Of a DNA stretch of 64,000 bases, positions 29,677 through 38,475 are shown one piece after another. Every line of letters starts with the position of its first letter. Within the stretch, counting starts at the first letter, position 1. This DNA comes from Escherichia sp. E1V33. Its GTDB lineage: Bacteria; Pseudomonadota; Gammaproteobacteria; Enterobacterales; Enterobacteriaceae. The stretch is taken from assembly GCF_004211955.1 (NCBI RefSeq), contig NZ_RHJI01000023.1:1-64000 (forward strand). Reading direction: 5' to 3'. A program made the translations under genes and the position numbers. The notes under the pieces were generated by a model that was not told the origin of the DNA, ran no database searches, and was given only the letters and a program-made list of their open reading frames with translations.

Positions 29677-32052
29677 ATGGCAGTACAGATTTCAGGTGTG
29701 CTGAAAGATGGTGCGGGAAAACCAATACAGAACTGCACTATTCAATTGAAGGCAAAGCGTAACAGCGCCACGGTACTGGTGAACACGGTGGCCTCTGAAA
29801 ATCCGGATGAAGCCGGGCGTTATCGCATGGATGTTGAGTATGGCCAGTACAGCGTTATCCTGCTGGTTGAAGGTTTTCCGCCTTCACATGCCGGAACCAT
29901 TACCGTCTATGAAGGTTCCAGACCTGGTACGCTGAATGATTTTCTCGGTGCCATGACGGAAGATGATGTCATGCCGGAGGCATTGCGTCGTTTTGAGGCA
30001 ATGGTGGAAGAAGCAGCACGCAACGCTGAAGCCGCCTCTCAGAGCGCAGCGGCGGCAAAGAAATCCGAAACTGCAGCGGCATCATCGAAGAACGCGGCGA
30101 AAACCTCAGAAACGAATGCAGCTAACAGCGCACAGGCGGCAGCGGCCTCACAGACTGCATCGGCAAACTCCGCGACAGCAGCCAAAAAATCAGAAACCAA
30201 CGCGAAAAACAGCGAGACAGCTGCAAAGACGAGCGAAACCAACGCAAAGTCCAGTCAGACGGCAGCGAAAACCAGCGAAACGAATGCCAAAGCCAGTGAA
30301 ACTGCGGCGAAAAACAGCCAGGCTGCAGCAGCCGAAAGCGAGAGCGCGGCAGCCGGTTCTGCAACTTCAGCAGCTGGATCAGCAACTGCTGCGGCTAACA
30401 GCCAGAAAGCAGCGAAGACGAGCGAAACTAACGCAAAGTCCAGCCAGACGGCAGCGAAGACCAGCGAAACGAATGCCAAAGCCAGCGAAACTGCGGCGAA
30501 AAACAGTCAGGATGCAGCGGCCCAAAGCGAGAGTGCCGCAGCCGGTTCTGCAAGTGCTGCAGCTTCTTCTGCCACTGCATCAGCCAACAGTCAAAAAGCT
30601 GCAAAAACCAGTGAAACCAACGCAAAGGCGAGCGAGACTGCGGCGGCTAACTCGGCGAAAGCATCCGCTGCAAGCCAGACGGCTGCAAAAGCAAGTGAAG
30701 ACGCAGCCAGAGAGTATGCAAGCCAGGCTGCGGAGCCGTATAAACAAGTTTTGCAGCCGCTTCCCGATGTGTGGATACCGTTTAACGATTCACTGGATAT
30801 GATTACGGGCTTTTCGCCATCATATAAAAAGATTGTTATTGGTGATGATGAAATAACAATGCCTGGCGATAAGGTTGTAAAGTTTAAACGCGCATCGAAA
30901 GCAACCTACATTAACAAATCTGGTGTACTGACGGAGGCTGCAATTGACGAACCACGCTTCGAAAAAAATGGTTTGTTGATTGAAGGTACTACGACTAATA
31001 ACTTTATTAATAGTAACTCACCAGCGAACTGGAACAGAAATACAAACCGTTTATCTGTTAGTGAAAACTCTATTGATGAATTTGGTTTTACTCAAGCAAC
31101 ATTCACTTATAAAGAATCATCCGACACTGGGCCAGTTACGTTGATTTCTACTGGGACATCCCGTGTGATTCCAGTTGTTGGTGGTGAATATGTTACTATA
31201 TCTATTCGTGTTAAGGGGGCTGGTTGTCGCGCTCGCCATCGTATTTCAAAATTAAATGATGACGGGAACGGAAACACATTTATTGCTGATGCTATGTTGG
31301 ATCTTGATACCGCTAAACTAGTTAGTGATGTTTTGTCTAGTCGCGTTGATTATGATCCTGCTAGTGGATGGTATTTTTTCCAATCGACATTTAAAGCCAC
31401 CGAAGATATGAGCGTTTATGCTCGTACTGAAATGCTTGCTAAAAGTGGCGGCGAATTGGTCGCAGGAAATTACATAAAGGCGGCAACCGCTCAGGTAGAG
31501 AAATGTTCTCATGCAACATCATTAATCATAACTAACGACGTACCAGCTACCCGCGCTAGTGATTTGGTTAACATTCCTGTTAAGAATAATATGTATGACG
31601 CACCTATTACAGTTTTAGCCGAAGTTCATCGAAATTGGGAATGGGAACTTCCTCCTAATGCAGCACCACGTATAATGGATTTTTCCGGTGTGCCAACTGG
31701 CCAGGCCGTTATTTTTGGTTGCCGTGGCGGTACTGCCGCAAATACTGGTAGCCCTTATATTGATGTTGGTGCAGATGCTGGACGCGTTAATAGTTACCTG
31801 GTAACGAAAGAAAGAAAGTTCGTTGCTGGATTTAGAATTACTAAAGATTATGGTGTTCATATTGTTTTGAATGGTGATATTCCTCCTAGTGTTCCTAAAA
31901 AAACCGCGTGGAGATATGTAACTAAGAATACAAGCATTCGTTTTGGTGGGCAAACTTCAACGGGTGAACGTCACTTATTCGGTCATATTCGAAATTTTAG
32001 GATCTGGCATAAAGAATTGACCGAGACACAAATGGGAGAAAAAATATCATGA
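29677..32052 (+). CDS. stf: Side tail fibre protein with lectin-type tip
   Basis: ATG 29677 (791 residues); GTG 29671 is in frame but ATG matches lambda Stf. Residues 1-105 are the conserved baseplate-attachment domain (VQISGVLKDGAGKP). Residues 110-350 are Ala/Ser/Thr/Lys heptads forming a trimeric coiled coil, including a 63-residue tandem repeat. The remainder (about 355-791) has no lambda counterpart; its composition is AT-richer and it resembles LamG/concanavalin-like beta domains (SIRFGGQTSTGERHLFGHIR, then NFRIWHKELTETQ). It should bind a surface sugar or porin. The stop overlaps the next gene (ATGA). Confidence 0.88.
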   Translation: MAVQISGVLKDGAGKPIQNCTIQLKAKRNSATVLVNTVASENPDEAGRYRMDVEYGQYSVILLVEGFPPSHAGTITVYEGSRPGTLNDFLGAMTEDDVMPEALRRFEAMVEEAARNAEAASQSAAAAKKSETAAASSKNAAKTSETNAANSAQAAAASQTASANSATAAKKSETNAKNSETAAKTSETNAKSSQTAAKTSETNAKASETAAKNSQAAAAESESAAAGSATSAAGSATAAANSQKAAKTSETNAKSSQTAAKTSETNAKASETAAKNSQDAAAQSESAAAGSASAAASSATASANSQKAAKTSETNAKASETAAANSAKASAASQTAAKASEDAAREYASQAAEPYKQVLQPLPDVWIPFNDSLDMITGFSPSYKKIVIGDDEITMPGDKVVKFKRASKATYINKSGVLTEAAIDEPRFEKNGLLIEGTTTNNFINSNSPANWNRNTNRLSVSENSIDEFGFTQATFTYKESSDTGPVTLISTGTSRVIPVVGGEYVTISIRVKGAGCRARHRISKLNDDGNGNTFIADAMLDLDTAKLVSDVLSSRVDYDPASGWYFFQSTFKATEDMSVYARTEMLAKSGGELVAGNYIKAATAQVEKCSHATSLIITNDVPATRASDLVNIPVKNNMYDAPITVLAEVHRNWEWELPPNAAPRIMDFSGVPTGQAVIFGCRGGTAANTGSPYIDVGADAGRVNSYLVTKERKFVAGFRITKDYGVHIVLNGDIPPSVPKKTAWRYVTKNTSIRFGGQTSTGERHLFGHIRNFRIWHKELTETQMGEKIS
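30229..30606 (+). repeat. Two tandem 189-bp repeats in stf
   Basis: The segment starting ACGAGCGAAAC at 30229 recurs at 30418, period 189 bases (63 codons), with third-position differences. It encodes KTSETNAKSSQTAAKTSETN and following heptads. Gain or loss of a unit would lengthen or shorten the fibre shaft without breaking the frame. Confidence 0.75.
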
Positions 32053-32330
32053 GAGACTTAACCCTTAAATTTGCAGACAAGGCCGACTTTTCGGCCTTTA
32101 TGGATAGCACTGGCTATTATGATGACGAGTCGATGCAGGATGATATTCTTATTGACGTGATAGGTAACGTGTACAAAGAAACCGGAGAACTGAATGAAGA
32201 TGGCGAACCGGTATGTGTTAAGGAAGACGGATATTTTGTAAACGTGCGCATCATTAATGATGTGAAAACACCGTCAATATTCGATGAATACGTGGTTGCT
32301 GTTGAGCATCAACTTCGTGGCTGGATGTGA
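32049..32330 (+). CDS. Acidic 93-residue protein of the fibre cassette
   Basis: ATG 32049 overlaps the fibre stop. The protein is acidic (DLTLKFADKADFSAFMDSTG, then DEYVVAVEHQLRGWM) with no signal or membrane segment. Coupling to the fibre gene and the position usually held by tfa suggest an assembly chaperone or fibre accessory protein, but no Tfa motif is seen. I do not recognise the family with certainty. Confidence 0.7.
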   Translation: MRDLTLKFADKADFSAFMDSTGYYDDESMQDDILIDVIGNVYKETGELNEDGEPVCVKEDGYFVNVRIINDVKTPSIFDEYVVAVEHQLRGWM

Positions 32331-32339
32331 GGAAGAAAA

Positions 32340-33044
32340 ATGGCTACATCGACAGTAATTCCGGGAGACATTACCACGCTAAAGGGAGATGTCAGTAAAG
32401 CTAAGGAAGATATTTCCTCAATTAACGGAAAAGTATCAACGCTTCAGACTGAGATGACCAGTGCAAAGCAGGATATCAGCTCCAGATACACAAAAACTGA
32501 AGTTGATAATAAGCTGAAAAACAAAGTGGAAGTGAACGATCTGGAAAGTGGTCGTTATGGTGGAGATTTTTACCCGCTGACTGGTCGTGAAGCGTTTTAT
32601 TTGTGGGGATTGGGCACGACTACAGCGGCGGCAAACCTTTATCTTAATCCTGACCCCGCAATTTCGTCTGTGCTGCGGTCAACATCGTCTATCCGCTATA
32701 AACATTCAGTAGAGACGATAGATTCAGAGCACGCCGATCTCATTTTCAAGATGCGCCCTGTGTGGTACAGGTCGCAATGCGAAAATGACAGGCGTGACTG
32801 GGGATTCTACGGATTGATTGCCGAGGAAGTAGGAGAAATTGCCCCTCAGTTTGTACACTGGCGACCAGCTAACGAAGATGATGCACCGGAAGCTATTTCC
32901 AGCAATGGCCTTGTTGCCGAAGGTGTGATGTACGAACGTCTGGTTGTTCCACTGATTCACCATATCCAGAAACTGACAGAAAAAGTTGATGAACTTGAGT
33001 CAGAATTAAAGCTGTTATCAACTTCCCGAAGCGATATCGGATAA
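32340..33044 (+). CDS. Fibre protein with S74 intramolecular chaperone domain
   Basis: 234 residues. Residues 10-65 are a coiled coil (ITTLKGDVSKAKEDISS); 80-110 is a short linker like tail-fibre tips. From about 114 it carries a Peptidase_S74 domain with the Ser-Lys pair S116/K121 (SSIRYK), spaced as in endosialidase chaperones, and ends in a coiled coil (HIQKLTEKVDELESELKLL). S74 domains trimerise fibres and then cut themselves off; the predicted cut is T115/S116. The released N-terminal piece would be only 115 residues. It may act as a separate tip on the fibre or on the central tail. Confidence 0.8.
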   Translation: MATSTVIPGDITTLKGDVSKAKEDISSINGKVSTLQTEMTSAKQDISSRYTKTEVDNKLKNKVEVNDLESGRYGGDFYPLTGREAFYLWGLGTTTAAANLYLNPDPAISSVLRSTSSIRYKHSVETIDSEHADLIFKMRPVWYRSQCENDRRDWGFYGLIAEEVGEIAPQFVHWRPANEDDAPEAISSNGLVAEGVMYERLVVPLIHHIQKLTEKVDELESELKLLSTSRSDIG

Positions 33045-33054
33045 AGGAGGAGTA

Positions 33055-33342
33055 ATGGATATAAGCCCCTTACTTCATGCACTTTGTGCTGTGGCTGCGC
33101 AGCTACTGATTGGTCTTTTTACCGGGAACTGGGCTTACGGAGCGATAGCCGGTTGTACGTTCTTCATTGCGCGTGAACACACCCAGGCAGAATATCGCTG
33201 GATTGAAATGTTCGGGCATGGCAAGCGGATTAACATGCCGTGGTGGGGCGGTTTTGATCCTCGTGCATGGGATGTGGCAAGCCTGATGGATTTTGCTGTG
33301 CCAGTAGTGGTGTGTCTGCTGGTCTGGCTGTTGATCCGTTAA
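33055..33342 (+). CDS. Small phage membrane protein
   Basis: 95 residues. Hydrophobic helices lie at about 5-37 (LLHALCAVAAQLLIGLFTG and onward) and 76-94 (FAVPVVVCLLVWLLIR), separated by a polar segment with WWGGFDPRAWD. Similar proteins follow the fibre genes in other lambdoid prophages. The function is unknown; surface or superinfection effects are possible. GGAGG lies seven bases before the start. Confidence 0.7.
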   Translation: MDISPLLHALCAVAAQLLIGLFTGNWAYGAIAGCTFFIAREHTQAEYRWIEMFGHGKRINMPWWGGFDPRAWDVASLMDFAVPVVVCLLVWLLIR

Positions 33343-33345
33343 ATA

Positions 33346-33571
33346 TAAAAAGCCGCAGTAACTTGTCATGATAGGATACTGCGGCTGGCTGGTTAACTTC
33401 GATAGTGCGAGTATTGAATGATTTCCAGCCGTTACCGTTTTTACGTATTTTTTGTATGGGAGGATTTGCACCTTCTCCCACCGATCCTCCATGACTTTAC
33501 GCCACTGTCTCTATGGCTGCTATGTGCTAGGAGCGGATGTTAGATTCAGACTCGTTTCAGCCACATTGCGT
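33346..33571 (-). ncRNA. Candidate reverse-strand sRNA
   Basis: On the reverse strand TTCAAA (33600-33605) and TATTAT (33577-33582) with a 17-base spacer form a plausible promoter. A ten-base-pair stem AGCCGCAGTA/TACTGCGGCT (33351-33386) followed by T5 then ATATTT forms a terminator on that strand. The interval includes a hairpin GGGAG...CTCCC near 33458-33480. No coding frame avoids the terminator. Prophage regions after the tail genes are known sites for sRNAs, but I cannot match this to a named one. Confidence 0.4.
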
Positions 33572-33605
33572 TTTGAATAATATTCCATCATAATAACTCT
33601 TTGAA

Positions 33606-33872
33606 AAATGTAACCTTTTCATTTATAACACTTATAACTTACTTATCTCATTGGGATATCGGAGGTGAATACTTAACTATGACAAGCCCGATTATTATGA
33701 CGCTGGCGATATTATATAGATTGATATTAAAATGTAGGATTAGGTTCTTGCCAAGGTGTCAAGATTTACAGATAGGTTTAAAACCATATAAATATGTTTT
33801 ACGGTGAGATGTAATAATTATTGGAAAGCATAAACGCTTGGTAAAAAATTTAATTATTGGAAGAAGCTAATC
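33606..33872. other. AT-rich leader of the STAND gene
   Basis: About 270 very AT-rich bases. A 68-residue frame at 33601-33807 is basic, without a ribosome site, and unconvincing. The promoter of the next gene should lie here; its ribosome site GGAAGAAG is at 33859-33866. Confidence 0.4.
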
Positions 33873-36800
33873 ATGGAACCCATATCAATTACAGTGGCAA
33901 CTTATGTAGCAACTAAACTTATTGATCAATTCATTTCTCAAGAAGGATATAGTTGGATTAAGAAAGCATTATTCCCCACAGAAAAATATGTGGATAGATT
34001 ATATCAACTAATTGAAGAGACGGCAATTGAGTTTGAAGAAACATATCCAGTAGAAAGTGGAGCAATTCCATTTTATCATTCTAAACCATTGTTTGAGATG
34101 TTGAATGAGCACATCCTTTTTAAAGAGTTCCCTGACAAAGAGATGTTATTAGACAAGTTCAAAGAATATCCAAGCGTCACTCCCCCAACTCAACAACAAC
34201 TCAGCCTTTTTTATGGGATGTTGTCGTTAAAAATAAATAATTGTTCGAAGTTAAAAAAGCTACATATCGAAGAAACTTATAAAGAAAAAATATTCGATAT
34301 TAATGAAGAGCTTATTCAAATTAAACTTGTTTTGCGGTCTATAGATGAGAAACTAACTTTTCACTTGAGTGATGATTGGTTAAATGAGAAAAGTAGTCAA
34401 GCAATAGCTGACTTGGGAGGCCGATACACACCCGAACTCAACGTAAAGCTAGAAATAGCAGAGATATTTGATGGTCTCGGTAGAACTAATAATTTTTCTA
34501 AAATATTTTATTCGCATATAGATAGTTTTCTGGTCACTGGAAAGAAATTACATAGTTGCGATGTAATTTCCTCACAATTATCTGAAATAGACCAGTCCTT
34601 AAAAGCAATTTCTGATATATATCAAGAAATTAATTTTTCTAAATTAGATGAAATCCCTATAAATAAATTTAATAACTATGTTTCTAGCTGCCAGACAGCT
34701 ATTGGCGGAGCGGAATCAATATTGTGGGAACTCCGAGAAAAGTCAGAACAAGTAGGTGAAACCAAGCATTACAGTGATAAGTATTCATCTACTCTACGAA
34801 TGCTTCGGGAACTTGACTATGCGTGCAATGAATTACGTACATTCATTAATTCAACAACAGTGAAGTTGGCTAACAACCCATTCTTACTTCTCGAAGGAAA
34901 AGCTGGAATTGGTAAGTCTCATTTACTGGCTGATGTGATTAAAAATCGAATTGCTTCTGGGTATCCTTCTCTACTCATACTAGGGCAACAACTTACTTCA
35001 GATGAATCTCCATGGTCACAAATCTTCAAGAGATTACAGCTTAAAATCACATCTCGTGAATTCCTGGAAAAACTGAATTTATATGGCAAAAAAACAGGAA
35101 AAAGAGTCTTAGTTTTTATTGATGCTATTAATGAAGGTAATGGAAATAAATTCTGGAATGACAATATTAACAGTTTTGTCGATGAAATCAGAGGCTTTGA
35201 ATGGCTTGGTCTGATAATGTCAGTCAGAACAACATATAGAAATGTAACAATTTCACATGAGAATGTTGAGCGAAATAATTTTGAAATTCATGAACATATT
35301 GGATTTCAGAACGTTGAGTTGGAAGCGGTTAGTCTATTTTATGATTATTACAATATAGAGAGGCCTTCATCACCTAACCTTAATCCAGAGTTTAAAAACC
35401 CTCTATTTCTTAAGTTATTGTGTGAAGGCATTAAGAAAAATGGTTTAACCAAAGTGCCTGTTGGATTTAATGGGATTTCAAATATTTTTAACTTTTTAGT
35501 GGAAGGGGCAAATAAATCATTAGCATCGCCAAGAAAATATGCATTCGATCCCAGTTTTCCTCTTGTTAAAGATGCTCTCAATGAAATCATAAAATTCAAA
35601 TTAGAGATTGGTCGTACTAGTATTTCACTTAGAGATGCTCACTCAGTGGTTCAATCTGTAGTTAATGATTATGTTGCTGATAAAACCTTCCTCAGCGCCT
35701 TGATTGACGAAGGATTATTGACTAAAGGCATAGTGAGAAATGATGATAATTCTACTGAGGAAGTAGTTCATGTGGCTTTTGAAAGGTTTGATGATCATTT
35801 AACTGTTAATTTTTTATTAAATGATGTTGAAAATATCGAAAGTGAATTTAAGTCAGATGGTCGTCTGAAAAAATATTTTCATGATGAATGTGACTTTTAT
35901 ATAAACTCGGGAATAGTAGAGGCGCTGTCTATTCAATTGCCAGAAAAGTATGGAAAAGAGCTTTATGAATTTCTGCCGGAGTTCAGCAATAATCATAAAT
36001 TACTAGAAGCCTTTATTGATAGCTTGATATGGCGAGATATTAAGGCTATTGATTTCGAAAAAATCAGACCTTTCATCAATGAACATGTTTTTAAATTTAA
36101 AGATAGTTTTGATCATTTCCTCGAAGCAGTGATCTCTATTTCAGGTTTAGTTGACCATCCCTTTAATGCTAATTTCTTGCATGATTGGCTAAAAGATTAC
36201 CCTTTGGCAAATCGAGATTCGTTTTGGACTACAAAACTTAAATATAAATATAGTGAAGACTCAGCATTTAGGCATTTAATCGATTGGGCATGGGGCAGAA
36301 CAGACAAAAGCTTCGTTTCGGATGAGTCAATCGAGCTAGTTGCAACTAGTTTATGCTGGTTTTTAACTTCTAGTAACCGAGAACTTCGAGATTGCTCAAC
36401 CAAGGCTTTAGTGAGTTTACTCGAGCCAAGAATTCCTGTATTGAGAAAAATAATTGATAAGTTTTATGGTGTAAATGATCCTTACGTTTGGGAAAGAATA
36501 TTTGCAGTTGCATTAGGCTGTACATTGCGAACTGATGATATTAAAGAACTAAAATATTTAGCCGAAACTGTTTACCAAAAGGTATTTTGTTCTGAGTATG
36601 TGTATCCAAATATATTACTTAGAGATTATGCTAGAGAGATTATTGAATTCGCTAATCATCTTGGATTGGAGCTTGAAAGCATTGAATTATCCAAGACTAG
36701 ACCACCCTACAACAGCATTTGGCCTGACAAGATTCCTTCAAAAGAGGAACTAGAGTCCCTTTATGATAAAGAACCTTATCGGGCACTCTGGAGCTCGATT

Positions 36801-38327
36801 ATGGGAGGTGGGGACTTTTCACGATATACTATTGGAACAAATTATAATCATTCTGATTGGTCTGGTTGCAAGTTTAATGAAACCCCTGTTGACCGTAAGC
36901 AAGTTTTTAAAACTTTCAAATCTAAACTAACTGATCAACAAAAAGATTTGTATGATGCTACAGATCCTTTCATTTATGATGATAAATGTGAAGGAATTAA
37001 ATTTGGTCGTGTGGTCGGTAGAAAAGCACAGGAAGAAATAAAGGCGAGCAAGAAATTATTTAAGAATTCATTGTCATACGATCTGTTAAGTGAGTTTGAA
37101 AATGAAATAGAGCCATACCTAGATCATAATAATAATCTTCTGGAAACTGATAAACACTTTGATCTTCGACTAGCTCAACAATTTATATTCAATCGTGTTA
37201 TGGAGCTTGGTTGGGATCCGGAGAAGCATGGTAATTTTGACCAACAAATAGGAACTGGACGTGGACGTAGAGAGGCATTCCAAGAACGGATCGGTAAAAA
37301 ATACCAATGGATTGCTTATTATGAATACATGGCAAGGCTAGCCGATAATTTTATTCGTTTTGAAGGTTATGGTGACGAACGAAAGGAAAATCCATACCAA
37401 GGGCCATGGGAGCCTTACGTAAGAGATATAGATCCCACTATCTTACTTAAAGAAACTGGAACGAAAAAAATAAGCAATAAAGAAATGTGGTGGCTTAATG
37501 ATGAAGTGTTTGATTGGACTTGCTCTAATGAAGACTGGGTTAAAAGTTCTACTACTATAACTAATCCATATGCTTTGATTGAAGTTAAAGATGATAATGG
37601 TGATGAATGGATAGTATTAGAAAGTTATCCATCATGGAAAGAACCAAAAATTATTGGAAACGATGATTGGGGGCACCCACGAAAAGAGGTTTGGTATCAG
37701 ATCAGAAGTTATATCGTTAAAGTTGAAGAATTTGAAAATTTTAGATGTTGGGCAATAGCTCAAGACTTTATGGGCAGGTGGATGCCGGAATGTACTGATA
37801 GATACCAATTATTTAATAGGGAGTACTATTGGTCCGAAGCATTTAAGTCTTTTAAATCAGATTATTATGGTGGATCTGACTGGACTTCGGTAACAGACCG
37901 GGAGTCTGGAGCTAAGATAGCTGATGTTAGTGTCACTTCGATTAATTATTTGTGGGAAGAGGAGTTCGACAAATCAAAAATAGAAACTTTGAATTTTTTG
38001 AAGCCTAGTAACTTAATCTTTGAAAAGATGGGCTTAAAAAGTGGGGAAGTAGAGGGTAGCTTCAATGATGAAAATGGAACTATGGTTTGCTTTGCAGCTG
38101 AAGCTGTATATGCTTCAAAGCCGCATCTACTTGTTAAAAAAGAACCATTTTTAACAATGTTAAGTGACAATGGTTTTGAAATCGTTTGGACATTATTAGG
38201 TGAAAAAGGTGTTATAGGGGGATCACTCACATCAAGTCATCATTATGGCCGACAGGAGTTTAGTGGAGCATTTTATTATGAAGACAGTCAGCTAACAGGA
38301 AGTCATAAAACTAGCTTTACGAGATAA
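33873..38327 (+). CDS. Avs-like STAND NTPase, probable antiphage sensor
   Basis: A 1484-residue single-gene protein, about 35% GC and unlike the phage around it. Residues 1-150 are an N-terminal domain of unknown type with an amphipathic start. A STAND/NACHT-like ATPase follows: Walker A GKAGIGKS at 342-349, Walker B VLVFIDAINEG (D417), an arginine in MSVRTTY (452), and a winged-helix-like NPLFLKLLCEG (509-519). The AFERFDDHLTVNFLL segment (about 635-649) and KKYQWIAYYEYMARLADNF in the C-terminal half recall Avs (AVAST) proteins, which detect phage terminase or portal and abort infection. The large C-terminal part would be the sensor. It sits where lambda carries ea47/ea31/ea59. Antiphage function and Avs subtype are inferences. 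Confidence 0.7.
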   Translation: MEPISITVATYVATKLIDQFISQEGYSWIKKALFPTEKYVDRLYQLIEETAIEFEETYPVESGAIPFYHSKPLFEMLNEHILFKEFPDKEMLLDKFKEYPSVTPPTQQQLSLFYGMLSLKINNCSKLKKLHIEETYKEKIFDINEELIQIKLVLRSIDEKLTFHLSDDWLNEKSSQAIADLGGRYTPELNVKLEIAEIFDGLGRTNNFSKIFYSHIDSFLVTGKKLHSCDVISSQLSEIDQSLKAISDIYQEINFSKLDEIPINKFNNYVSSCQTAIGGAESILWELREKSEQVGETKHYSDKYSSTLRMLRELDYACNELRTFINSTTVKLANNPFLLLEGKAGIGKSHLLADVIKNRIASGYPSLLILGQQLTSDESPWSQIFKRLQLKITSREFLEKLNLYGKKTGKRVLVFIDAINEGNGNKFWNDNINSFVDEIRGFEWLGLIMSVRTTYRNVTISHENVERNNFEIHEHIGFQNVELEAVSLFYDYYNIERPSSPNLNPEFKNPLFLKLLCEGIKKNGLTKVPVGFNGISNIFNFLVEGANKSLASPRKYAFDPSFPLVKDALNEIIKFKLEIGRTSISLRDAHSVVQSVVNDYVADKTFLSALIDEGLLTKGIVRNDDNSTEEVVHVAFERFDDHLTVNFLLNDVENIESEFKSDGRLKKYFHDECDFYINSGIVEALSIQLPEKYGKELYEFLPEFSNNHKLLEAFIDSLIWRDIKAIDFEKIRPFINEHVFKFKDSFDHFLEAVISISGLVDHPFNANFLHDWLKDYPLANRDSFWTTKLKYKYSEDSAFRHLIDWAWGRTDKSFVSDESIELVATSLCWFLTSSNRELRDCSTKALVSLLEPRIPVLRKIIDKFYGVNDPYVWERIFAVALGCTLRTDDIKELKYLAETVYQKVFCSEYVYPNILLRDYAREIIEFANHLGLELESIELSKTRPPYNSIWPDKIPSKEELESLYDKEPYRALWSSIMGGGDFSRYTIGTNYNHSDWSGCKFNETPVDRKQVFKTFKSKLTDQQKDLYDATDPFIYDDKCEGIKFGRVVGRKAQEEIKASKKLFKNSLSYDLLSEFENEIEPYLDHNNNLLETDKHFDLRLAQQFIFNRVMELGWDPEKHGNFDQQIGTGRGRREAFQERIGKKYQWIAYYEYMARLADNFIRFEGYGDERKENPYQGPWEPYVRDIDPTILLKETGTKKISNKEMWWLNDEVFDWTCSNEDWVKSSTTITNPYALIEVKDDNGDEWIVLESYPSWKEPKIIGNDDWGHPRKEVWYQIRSYIVKVEEFENFRCWAIAQDFMGRWMPECTDRYQLFNREYYWSEAFKSFKSDYYGGSDWTSVTDRESGAKIADVSVTSINYLWEEEFDKSKIETLNFLKPSNLIFEKMGLKSGEVEGSFNDENGTMVCFAAEAVYASKPHLLVKKEPFLTMLSDNGFEIVWTLLGEKGVIGGSLTSSHHYGRQEFSGAFYYEDSQLTGSHKTSFTR

Positions 38328-38475
38328 AAATGAATCTCAGAGCTGAATATATAAGTAGCATTAGAAACCGGGTTATGCTTAAGAAATCAATCTTAAGTGT
38401 GGCAGTCGAATGGTAGCTAATATGCTAGCGGCGCTAATGCCTGTTTATTGCGCATAACAGGCATTCTCTTTAGTT
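38328..38475. other. Region after the STAND gene with a terminator-like hairpin
   Basis: No gene is seen. AATGCCTGTT / AACAGGCATT (about 38436-38466) forms a ten-base-pair stem followed by CTCTTTAG, a probable terminator for the STAND gene. Smaller repeats (CTTAAG, GCTAGC) occur upstream. Confidence 0.5.

Noticed and set aside
29963..30802. 279-codon + strand frame inside stf
   Set aside because: An Arg/Gln/Lys-rich out-of-frame reading of the alanine repeats.
33440..33490. A possible tRNA-like end on the reverse strand (GGTGCAAATCC)
   Set aside because: The stem and loop sizes do not fit a T arm, and no acceptor or anticodon arm could be found; a simple hairpin explains it.
33601..33807. 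68-codon frame upstream of the STAND gene
   Set aside because: An AT-rich leader with no ribosome site and a composition expected by chance.
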